A DNA stretch of 64,000 nucleotides, from contig NZ_VITH01000008.1 of the NCBI RefSeq assembly GCF_007827815.1, positions 124,001-188,000 on the forward strand, in the 5' to 3' direction. The notes under the pieces are model-generated. The model saw only the letters and a program-made list of their open reading frames with translations. It was not told the origin of the DNA and did not search any database. Numbering within the stretch: position 1 is the first letter of the stretch; each line of letters starts with the position of its first letter. Of this stretch, positions 9,664 through 16,009 are shown piece by piece. The translations under genes and the position numbers were made by a program. This DNA comes from Azospirillum brasilense. Lineage in GTDB: Bacteria > Pseudomonadota > Alphaproteobacteria > Azospirillales > Azospirillaceae.

Positions 9664-9858
9664 CGCTGTCTGTCCTCCGTTTGGGCCCGTATGGGCACGC
9701 CGCTGGCGCGGCTTTGAACGCGAGTATAAGAGGTGAGGCGAAAGCCGGAATCGAAAAGGCCGCGGCGGCACCTTGTTCGTGCCTGCTCGCGGCCCTGCCG
9801 GTCCCCAACCCGTTTTTCTTGTGCCCTGCCCTGCCCCGCTGCGTTCGATTCCGGTCCC

Positions 9859-10506
9859 TTACGAGGCCATGGCGGCGGCGGCGATCACCGCCTGCGTGCG
9901 GTTCTTGACGCCCAGCGACTTGAAGATCGCCGTGACATGGATCTTCACCGTGCCCTCGGACAGGCCGAGTTCATAGGCGATCTGCTTGTTCGACTTGCCG
10001 GCCCGCAGACAATCCAGGACTTCGCGCTGGCGCTGGGTCAGGCCGTAGGCGCTGCGGTCCGCCCCGTCCAGGCGGCCACGGCGCGGTGCCGCGTCGGAGG
10101 CCGCGGTCGCGGCGGTGAGCGCGCCGGGGGGCACATAGATGCCGCCCGAGAAGACGAGGTTCAGCGCGCCCATCATCACCTTGACGCTGCTGGACTTCGG
10201 AATGTAGCCGGTGGCCCCATGGTCGAGCGCGCCACGGATGTCGCTCAGCGCCTCGGAGGCGGAGATCACCACCACCGGAACGCCCGGCTGGCGGCTCTGC
10301 ACCTCGCGCAGCCCGTCGAAGCCCGGCCAGTTCGGCATGTGCAGGTCCATCAGCACCACGTCGAACCCGCCTCCAACGCTGCATTGCTGCAGCACCTCGT
10401 CGAAAGTGCCTGCCTCGACAAAGATCGCGTCCCCGTGAAGCTGCTCCAGAAGACGGCGCAGGCCTTCACGAAAAAGGAGATGGTCGTCACCGATCAGAAT
10501 TTTCAT
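9859..10506 (-). CDS. NarL/FixJ-type response regulator (canonical receiver)
   Basis: Two-domain transcription factor of 215 residues. The receiver is complete: acidic pair GDD at residues 6-8, phospho-Asp in DVVLMDLHMP (~55), and switch Lys in GYIPKSSS. The C-terminal LuxR helix-turn-helix reads LTQRQREVLDCLRAGKSNK and LSEGTVKIHVTAIFKSLG. No histidine kinase is adjacent. It is transcribed away from a 0.8-kb AT-richer spacer, and is one of three LuxR-type regulators within 3.1 kb. Confidence 0.9.
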   Translation of the reverse strand: MKILIGDDHLLFREGLRRLLEQLHGDAIFVEAGTFDEVLQQCSVGGGFDVVLMDLHMPNWPGFDGLREVQSRQPGVPVVVISASEALSDIRGALDHGATGYIPKSSSVKVMMGALNLVFSGGIYVPPGALTAATAASDAAPRRGRLDGADRSAYGLTQRQREVLDCLRAGKSNKQIAYELGLSEGTVKIHVTAIFKSLGVKNRTQAVIAAAAMAS

Positions 10507-11284
10507 GGCCCCGTCCGCCTTCGTTTTTCCCGTTGCTTCGGATCAGCCCAACCCGGACTAACCGGGCCACCCCATTGGCGATCCACCAACCCTTTCGCCC
10601 TGTGGCTTGAAGAACTGCTACCACATTCGGAAGAGGGGCAATATCCGGACAAGGGCCATAGGTCATTTGCGGCCGGGAACCGCCGCCCCCTACAGCGAAG
10701 GCCGACTGAACAAAACACGAACTATGACCTTGCGTCTATATCTCTGCACGAAAGAAAGCGGCAGCGGAATTTTTTCCAGCTTTGGTTGTTCGAGACGAGG
10801 ACGGCAGTGACGACCGGTGACAAAACACCCATTACGCGCAGAGGGTTAGCACCAATGATCGAATTGCGTGAAAACCTACCCGATCGGTGCGTCATCTTGT
10901 ACGAATGGCCGGCGCTTTTCCTGCACGAATGCCCCACTTTGCGACACACACCTGTACTGGCCTTTCAGTGTGGCTCGTCACAAAAGAGTTATCGCTTGGA
11001 GCGATCCGGTCGCCATTCAGATGCGCTTGACGATCTTGAGTGATCATCTATCGTTTGATTTACGTGTTACACGACTAATTTATAAACTGTTTGTCACAGT
11101 GTCAAGTTTTTTTCCAGGTTTGATGGATATATACCAGAAATTCGATGCAGTCTTTAAACGAAATCACTTAAGCGAAGACACAGAGCGCCGACGGATAGAG
11201 AGCACGAGACAAGCCTAAAACACAGGCGGCGATAATGCCCGACAAGGGCTTGCCGTGGATGCCTCCTCCAAACAGAGCTGACCC
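10507..11284. other. long AT-richer intergenic region between divergent LuxR regulators
   Basis: About 780 bp with no convincing gene. Base composition falls sharply between about 11030 and 11170 compared with the flanking coding DNA. It contains one 15-bp palindrome (11091-11105). Short frames read in this region lack ribosome-binding sites and have no recognisable product. It must contain the promoters of both flanking regulators, but I cannot place them confidently. Confidence 0.6.
11091..11105. promoter_or_regulatory. palindrome TTGTCACAGTGTCAA, candidate operator
   Basis: Half-sites TTGnCAC and GTGnCAA are symmetric about one central base. It lies 180-260 bp upstream of the forward LuxR-type gene in the most AT-rich part of the spacer. 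The bound factor is unknown. Confidence 0.35.
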
Positions 11285-11350
11285 ATGCACATGAACCATG
11301 AGTACGCCCAAGAGAAAGCATCGCACTCGACCCGCAACGCGGTGACCCCA

Positions 11351-12028
11351 ATGCACGTCTGCCTGATTCTCGACAACAATTCCCTCACCGACACCGTGGT
11401 GCAGGCGCTCGACCGGGCCGGTCGCCATCGTGTGACCGTCTTCCACGACATATCGGAACTGACGCAGAGCACGCTGACGCCCGATGCGATCCTGATCGGC
11501 CTTCAGCAGTTCACCGCGCTGCGCGAGAACGAACCGATGGTCTATCTGCGGCTGTCACGCCGGTCGCGGATCGTCGTGGTGCTGTCGTCGCGGGAATTGC
11601 TGGACGCCGCACACATCCTGGCCTTCGCCGATGCGTGGGTGTTCGAGGACATCAACGTGGACCGCATCAACGAACTGCTGGACCTGGGGCTGGAGGGGCA
11701 CTGTCTGATGCCCAAGCAGTTCCTGTCCCGGCTGGGCGTCGATGAGATCCGGCTGACGCTGCTGCCGCGGTTGTCGGAACCGGAGTTCGAGACCCTGCGC
11801 CTGCTCGGCCAGGGGCTGAACAACCGGACGATCGCCAACCAGCTCGATCTGTCCGAGGCGGTCATCAAGTCGATGGTGCGCAGTGTTCTGTCCAAGCTGC
11901 ACTTCCGCAACAGAACGGAAGCCGGCGTCTTCGCCGCGCGACAGCAGGGCGCGTTGCAATCCGCCCGGGAAGGCATGGTTCCGCCGCACATGCACGCGGC
12001 CCCGGCCCACCGGACGGGCACGTCCTGA
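11351..12028 (+). CDS. LuxR-type regulator with degenerate receiver domain
   Basis: C-terminal LuxR helix-turn-helix is clear: LSEPEFETLRLLGQGLNN and LSEAVIKSMVRSVLSKLHFRNRTEA. The N-terminal part has the length and opening of a receiver (MHVCLILDNNSL). However, the phospho-acceptor position reads AILIGLQQ with Gly in place of Asp, the acidic pair is reduced to LDNN, and no switch Lys is seen near WVFEDINVDR. It is therefore probably not phosphorylated. I start at the ATG at 11351, which begins the domain and has GGTGA upstream; in-frame ATGs at 11285 and 11291 would add 20-22 residues. Product 225 aa. Confidence 0.85.
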   Translation: MHVCLILDNNSLTDTVVQALDRAGRHRVTVFHDISELTQSTLTPDAILIGLQQFTALRENEPMVYLRLSRRSRIVVVLSSRELLDAAHILAFADAWVFEDINVDRINELLDLGLEGHCLMPKQFLSRLGVDEIRLTLLPRLSEPEFETLRLLGQGLNNRTIANQLDLSEAVIKSMVRSVLSKLHFRNRTEAGVFAARQQGALQSAREGMVPPHMHAAPAHRTGTS

Positions 12029-12061
12029 CGTCACGTCAGACGCGCTTCACCCCTGAAACCG

Positions 12062-12093
12062 AAAGAATCCCGGCCACCGTGCCGGGATATTTT
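12062..12093 (+). terminator. rho-independent terminator of the forward LuxR gene
   Basis: Stem ATCCCGGC / GCCGGGAT with a 6-nt loop followed by ATTTTC, 34 bp after the stop codon. Confidence 0.75.
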
Positions 12094-12186
12094 CTGTCCG
12101 CCTGTCGGCGTCTCTCCGGGCCCCACCTTGCCAACGCGACCCGAGCCCTCCTCAGAGCCGGCCGTGGTGGCGACCAGACGCGCAAA

Positions 12187-12235
12187 CGCCGGACCGGCCC
12201 GCCTCCCGAAACGGGTGTGGCGGGCCGGTCCGGCG
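12187..12235 (-). terminator. 17-bp perfect inverted repeat, probable terminator of the reverse LuxR gene
   Basis: CGCCGGACCGGCCCGCC pairs perfectly with its complement 15 nt away. The loop itself contains a small CCCG-AAA-CGGG hairpin. It lies 35 bp after the stop of the reverse-strand regulator. There is no strong T run. Confidence 0.55.
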
Positions 12236-12269
12236 TCTTGCACCGGTGGAGATGACCGCGGGAGAGCGG

Positions 12270-12962
12270 TTACTGGTGGGCCGCCGCCGCGGTCACCGCG
12301 CCGGCCCCGGCCAACTCGCCGCCGATGCCGTTGTTCAGCGCCCAGATCGCCGCCTGCGTGCGGTTGGAGGCGTTGATCTTGCGCAGCAGGCTCTTCAGGT
12401 GGACCTTCACCGTCGCCTCGGTGATGTTCAGATGGTTGGCGATCATCTTGTTGCTGTCGCCGTTCAGCAGACAGCGCAGGATCTGGACCTCCCGCTGCGA
12501 CAGGCCCTTGCGCGACACCGGCATGTCGGTGCCGTTCCCGTTCACCCGGCCGGAGATCAGCAGGGCCGCGAGATGGGTCGGGAAGACCTTCTCGCCCATC
12601 ATCACCAGGCGCAGCGACTGGGCCAGCGCGTCGGACGACAAGTCCTTCATCAGGTAGCCGTCGGCCCCGGCCTCCAGCGCGTTGGCGAGGCGGCGGGTGC
12701 ACAGGTCGCTGGTCAGGATGACCATGCGCGCATCGGGAAGCTGGGCGCGCAGGCGGCGCATGCCGTCGGCCTCCTCCTCACCCCCATTCACCAGATCGAG
12801 CAGGATGAGCTGCGGCCGCAGGCCGTTCTCCACGGAGTTCAGCGCTTCGCGCAGGTTCCCCGCCTCGGCGGCGATCTGGAAGGGTGAATCGTCGAGAAGC
12901 CTCTTCAGGCCTTCGCGGAACAGCTTATTGGAGTCGATCAGAAAAGCACGCACTGGTTCCAT
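12270..12962 (-). CDS. NarL/FixJ-type response regulator
   Basis: 230-residue receiver plus LuxR DNA-binding protein. The receiver keeps the phospho-Asp (LILLDLVNGG) and the switch Lys (GYLMKDLSSD), but the usual acidic pair is only a single Asp (FLIDSNKLFREGL). This could weaken Mg2+ binding. The HTH reads LSQREVQILRCLLNGDSNK and ITEATVKVHLKSLLRKINA. A short Ala-rich tail follows. It converges with the preceding LuxR gene and diverges from the small-ORF pair at 13347. Confidence 0.9.
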   Translation of the reverse strand: MEPVRAFLIDSNKLFREGLKRLLDDSPFQIAAEAGNLREALNSVENGLRPQLILLDLVNGGEEEADGMRRLRAQLPDARMVILTSDLCTRRLANALEAGADGYLMKDLSSDALAQSLRLVMMGEKVFPTHLAALLISGRVNGNGTDMPVSRKGLSQREVQILRCLLNGDSNKMIANHLNITEATVKVHLKSLLRKINASNRTQAAIWALNNGIGGELAGAGAVTAAAAHQ

Positions 12963-13346
12963 TGGTCAGCTCCCGCGATTTTTGGAAAATTGCTCTGACT
13001 CCCTGGGCAATCTTGTAGGTTACCAATCACCCGAGGTTTCCCCACCCGTGCCCCACCGATGGCATTGACGTGCCGATATTTTGGATGACCTTACCCCTGT
13101 GTCGTGCAACACGGTACCACTCTGTGGGATTAAAAGAAGAACGCATTGGACATATGCGCAAAGCTACTTTTAATCATGGATTACTGCATCTCTTTTAAAG
13201 TACACAGCATCCCCAATCGAATGGATACTTTGAGGATTTCTCTACCACTTTCTTGCGGGAGCGCGCACGTTTTGGGTGCGCATGGGGACGGGCCGGTTCA
13301 TGGGAGTTGCCAAAAGTTCCCGACCCCAAACGGGCAGGAGGCACTC
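12963..13346. other. AT-richer intergenic region
   Basis: About 380 bp without a supported gene, AT-rich from ~13070 to 13250. It should carry the promoter of the reverse regulator and of the small ORFs at 13347. No clear operator or RNA structure was recognised. Confidence 0.5.
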
Positions 13347-13445
13347 ATGCCGAAGAAGCGCATCCGCCCCTTGCCATGCCCGTCCTATGATCGCCACCGC
13401 CCCTTCGCCGTAGGTCATAACACCATGCGGCGGGAAGCTTCTTGA
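13347..13445 (+). CDS. small basic ORF (32 aa) coupled to a membrane-protein gene
   Basis: Starts MPKKRIRPLPCPSYDRHR. The ATG is preceded by CAGGAGG with about 6 bases of spacing, one of the best ribosome-binding sites in the window. Its TGA overlaps the ATG of the next gene as TGATG, a typical translational-coupling arrangement. No family is recognised. It could equally be a leader ORF that only serves to bring ribosomes to the next start. Confidence 0.4.
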   Translation: MPKKRIRPLPCPSYDRHRPFAVGHNTMRREAS

Positions 13446-13636
13446 TGGACGCGGTGCGTGGTTCGATGTGGACGATGATCGGCGCGGCGGCGGCCGGCTA
13501 CCTGCTGCTTCTTGCCCGAAGCGCCTGGAAGCAGGGGGAGATGCGCCAGTTCCTGCGCAGCCTCGCCATCGTGCTCGCCTTGTGCGCGCTGGTCGCCGGC
13601 GCGGTCCTCGCCGCGATGCTGCTCGATTCGCGCTGA
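13445..13636 (+). CDS. small hypothetical membrane protein (63 aa)
   Basis: Two hydrophobic helices are visible, at about residues 8-25 (TMIGAAAAGYLLLLA) and 39-58 (LAIVLALCALVAGAVLAAML), joined by a basic loop KQGEMRQFLR. The start overlaps the stop of the upstream 32-residue ORF. No known family was recognised. It is followed by a short tandem repeat and a hairpin before the convergent AAA ATPase gene. Confidence 0.6.
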   Translation: MDAVRGSMWTMIGAAAAGYLLLLARSAWKQGEMRQFLRSLAIVLALCALVAGAVLAAMLLDSR

Positions 13637-13671
13637 CGACCCTGCGGCCGCCGGGCGCCGGACCGCGTGCC

Positions 13672-13704
13672 CGAACGCACGCCCAAACGCACGCCCAAAC
13701 GCAC
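13672..13704. repeat. 12-bp tandem repeat
   Basis: The unit GCCCAAACGCAC occurs twice in tandem (13681-13704), preceded by a partial unit CGAACGCAC. Non-coding, just after the small membrane protein gene. Confidence 0.6.
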
Positions 13705-13706
13705 GA

Positions 13707-13740
13707 AGGCCCCTCCCCGCCTGACGGCGGAAAGGGGCCT
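13707..13740. terminator. hairpin between convergent genes
   Basis: Outer stem AGGCCCCT / AGGGGCCT encloses an inner stem CCGCC / GGCGG. It sits between the small membrane protein stop and the ATPase stop. No T run on either strand. Confidence 0.4.
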
Positions 13741-13769
13741 CCCCGGACCGGACTGCCGTGGATGGACGG

Positions 13770-15359
13770 TCAGATCTGGCCGCGCTCGTGGGCCTGACGC
13801 ATCAGCACATACTGGCGCATCATCTGGTTGCGGAAGCGGTAGCGGGTCCAGCCCGGCTCGACCACCGGAGCCAGCACGCCGCCGTACTCCTCACGGCAGA
13901 GCCGTTCCAGGATGCCGAGCGCCTCCTTGGTCGGCGGAGCGCCGTTCGGGCCGGCCAGTTCCTTGGGGTCGAAGGTCCCGTAGGAGTCCGCCGGGCACAG
14001 GGCGCAGGCCAGCAGCACGTCCTCCAGCTCGGCGCGGCGTTCGGCGGCCAGCGCGCGGGCGTAGGAGTCGACGATGCCACGCTCCGCCTCCTGCAGGCAG
14101 CGGGTGACCGCGTAGGCAAGGTCGTCCCGCTCCACCACCGTCGAGCCGCGGCTGACCGCGCTGCGCGCGGCGTGCAGGCCGAGAAGCTGCGCGTAGTAGG
14201 GCAGACCGCGGACGAACTCGCAGACGCGGTCCACGGCCTCCGGCGCGAAGGCGATGCCGGCGTTCTCGGCCCCGGCGTTGATGAGGCGGCCGATTTCCAC
14301 ATCGGTCATCAGCGGCAGATGCACCGGCACCAGCGAGCGCTGGATCGACGGATGCTTGCCCAGAAGCTGGTCCAGATTCTCCGCGACGCCGACCACCAGC
14401 AAGGTCACCGGGATCGAGCTGTCGGTCAGGTTCTTGAACAGCTCCGCCAGCTTGTTGCGGAAGTCCTCGTCGGTGACGCGGTCATACTCGTCGAGGATCA
14501 GCAACACATGGGTGGCGTGGATGCCCGACAGGACCTCGTTCAGCTCCGTCACGCTGAACCCGCCCTCGGGCAGAAGCTCGTTGAAGCTGGTGAAGCTGCG
14601 GCGCGAGGCGAAGGGGTTGTCGATCCCCGACCGGTAATAGGTCGAGGGGATCTTCTTCAGGAAATGGCGGAAGATGTCCTCGAAGCTCAGCTCCGCGCTG
14701 CAGGTCAGCTTCAGCGAGAGGTAGCCGGCCTGGCCAGCGATCTTCTCGATGGCGTTGGCGACGGAGGTCTTGCCGCGGCCGCGGTCACCGAACAGGATGA
14801 CGTGCGCCCGCTCCTCCTCGATGGCGGAGATGATGCGCTTCAGCGTGTCGGTCCGGCCGATGAACAGCGAGTTGAGCTGCTGCTTTGGCCGTGTCGGCGT
14901 GAAGGCTTCGCGCAGCAGACCGTTGAGTTCGGGGGTGAGCCCCTTCAGCATGGCCGGCGCACCGACCGCCCCCGGTCCGCGCAGGCCGCCGTTGACGGTC
15001 ATGGTGAAGCGTGGAAGATCCGTGTCGGCGGGAGCCTGGCCGCGCTGGCCACCCAAACCGCCACCGAGCGGACTGTTCAGCGGATCGTGCCGCAGCCCCG
15101 ACGGGCCGCGCATCGTCTCGCTCAGCCCACCGCCCAGCCCGCCACCAGTCCCGGTGCCCGCCGCTCCGCCGACCGGGCGCAGATGCGGTGCCGGACGGCC
15201 CGCGAGGGGGCTCTGGGATTGCATCGGCGGATGGCCGTGAGCCGCATTGCCCGGGGTGGCGCCCGGTCCGGCCGCTCCACCACCCGTGATGCCGCCACCC
15301 ATGGACATCCGGTCATCCGCATCGGCGGTCGCCCGCCGCTTCCGAAAGAAGTTTCGCAT
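13770..15359 (-). CDS. Orc1-like AAA ATPase with Gly-rich N-terminal region
   Basis: 529-residue P-loop ATPase. Residues 1-~130 are basic then Gly/Pro-rich low-complexity (GGGITGGGAAGPG, GGGLGGGLSE). The ATPase follows: NSLFIGRTDTLKRIISAIEE, Walker A GDRGRGKTS (~200) and Walker B HVLLILDEYDR (~285). A lid region follows (GLPYYAQLLGLHAARSA). The C-terminus (GWTRYRFRNQMMRQYVLMRQ) looks like a winged-helix end as in STAND or Orc1/Cdc6-type ATPases. No partner gene is obvious. The function is unknown; the fold call is by motif only. Confidence 0.85.
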   Translation of the reverse strand: MRNFFRKRRATADADDRMSMGGGITGGGAAGPGATPGNAAHGHPPMQSQSPLAGRPAPHLRPVGGAAGTGTGGGLGGGLSETMRGPSGLRHDPLNSPLGGGLGGQRGQAPADTDLPRFTMTVNGGLRGPGAVGAPAMLKGLTPELNGLLREAFTPTRPKQQLNSLFIGRTDTLKRIISAIEEERAHVILFGDRGRGKTSVANAIEKIAGQAGYLSLKLTCSAELSFEDIFRHFLKKIPSTYYRSGIDNPFASRRSFTSFNELLPEGGFSVTELNEVLSGIHATHVLLILDEYDRVTDEDFRNKLAELFKNLTDSSIPVTLLVVGVAENLDQLLGKHPSIQRSLVPVHLPLMTDVEIGRLINAGAENAGIAFAPEAVDRVCEFVRGLPYYAQLLGLHAARSAVSRGSTVVERDDLAYAVTRCLQEAERGIVDSYARALAAERRAELEDVLLACALCPADSYGTFDPKELAGPNGAPPTKEALGILERLCREEYGGVLAPVVEPGWTRYRFRNQMMRQYVLMRQAHERGQI

Positions 15360-15575
15360 CCGTCCCGATCCCAGAATTCCGCGTTGTCGTCACCAGCCGG
15401 CCGAGGCCGGTGGTCTGATCGCGCCGCCCGCCCCGCCCCGGTGAAGGTGCCCGGCGGCTGCGGTGAACGCATTCCGGATGTAAGCGATGCGTCGCCAAGG
15501 GCTGCCTGGGATTTCGGATTATTATCCGGAGGAGGTCCCACCCTTATGGCGACTCCTTTCGGGTGGTCCCGTGCT

Positions 15576-15674
15576 TCAGAAGCCGGCGGCGTGTCCCAGC
15601 AGAGTCCAGACGAACAGGGTGCCGAACAGGGCCGTCAGGCCGGCAAGCTCACGCAGGAAAACCAGGATCGACAT
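15576..15674 (-). CDS. 32-residue single-helix membrane peptide
   Basis: Starts MSILVFLRELAGLTALFG and ends GHAAGF, almost entirely one transmembrane helix with a short charged patch (RE). The ATG at 15674 has GGGAGAG 5 bases upstream. It lies opposite a 42-bp inverted repeat and next to kup; small single-helix subunits are known for some K+ pumps (KdpF), but no sequence similarity is claimed. Antisense frames through here look non-coding. Moderate confidence that it is translated. Confidence 0.5.
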   Translation of the reverse strand: MSILVFLRELAGLTALFGTLFVWTLLGHAAGF

Positions 15675-16009
15675 GGCACTCTCCCTTGGTCGGTGGACCG
15701 CGCCGCGACGGGCGCCGGTGAAACGCTCGACGTCTTCGCCGATGGAGAAAAACCTAACAGAACAAAACATGAACAACAAGGACGATGTTCATTTTTTGTT
15801 CCACTCAGAACCGGCTAACACGGCTCTGGGGGAGGATCAGTGGCGACGGCGGGCGCCGCCTTGCACGCTGCGGCTGGCACCCCTGCACCACCGGAACCAT
15901 ATGGTCTTGTGGTGAGCGGTTGATGTAAGGAGAAGGTTCGCGGCCGAAGCGTTCCGCCCGCAAGGAGGGACTTCCAACACCGGACCGCGATCCGAACGAA
16001 CGGACCACC
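15675..16009. other. intergenic region upstream of kup and the small membrane peptide
   Basis: 335 bp. It contains the inverted repeat at 15760-15801 in an AT-rich patch. No gene is supported. Purine-rich TAAGGAGAAGG and CAAGGAGGG stretches occur at about 15928 and 15961, but are not followed by a convincing frame before the kup ATG. Confidence 0.5.
15760..15801. promoter_or_regulatory. 42-bp inverted repeat, candidate operator
   Basis: Left arm GAACAAAACATGAACA (15760-15775) and right arm TGTTCATTTTTTGTTC (15786-15801) pair at 15 of 16 positions across a 10-nt spacer. Low GC argues against a terminator. It lies 86 bp upstream of the 32-residue ORF and 208 bp upstream of kup. Confidence 0.5.

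Noticed and set aside
10503-10718. 71-codon reverse frame in the spacer upstream of the response regulator
   Set aside because: Basic, cysteine-containing sequence without a start signal or family; overlaps the regulator start.
9733-11043. 436-codon forward frame over the response regulator and spacer
   Set aside because: The first half is antisense to a canonical receiver/LuxR gene. The second half crosses the AT-rich spacer without a ribosome-binding site or a known fold.
11030-11200. Low-GC patch considered as a horizontally acquired island
   Set aside because: Too short, no mobile gene, no flanking repeats; more likely a promoter region.
13758-15818. 686-codon forward frame antisense to the Orc1-like ATPase
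   Set aside because: High-GC DNA gives long antisense frames. The reverse strand has a clear P-loop ATPase with Walker motifs, while this frame is Arg/Gly/His-rich without a domain.
15486-15818. Forward frame starting MATPFGWSRA after GGAGGAGG at about 15527-15534
   Set aside because: It has a good ribosome-binding site but is antisense to the membrane peptide ORF, has Gln/Glu/Arg-rich low-quality content and crosses the inverted repeat. It remains possible, but less so.
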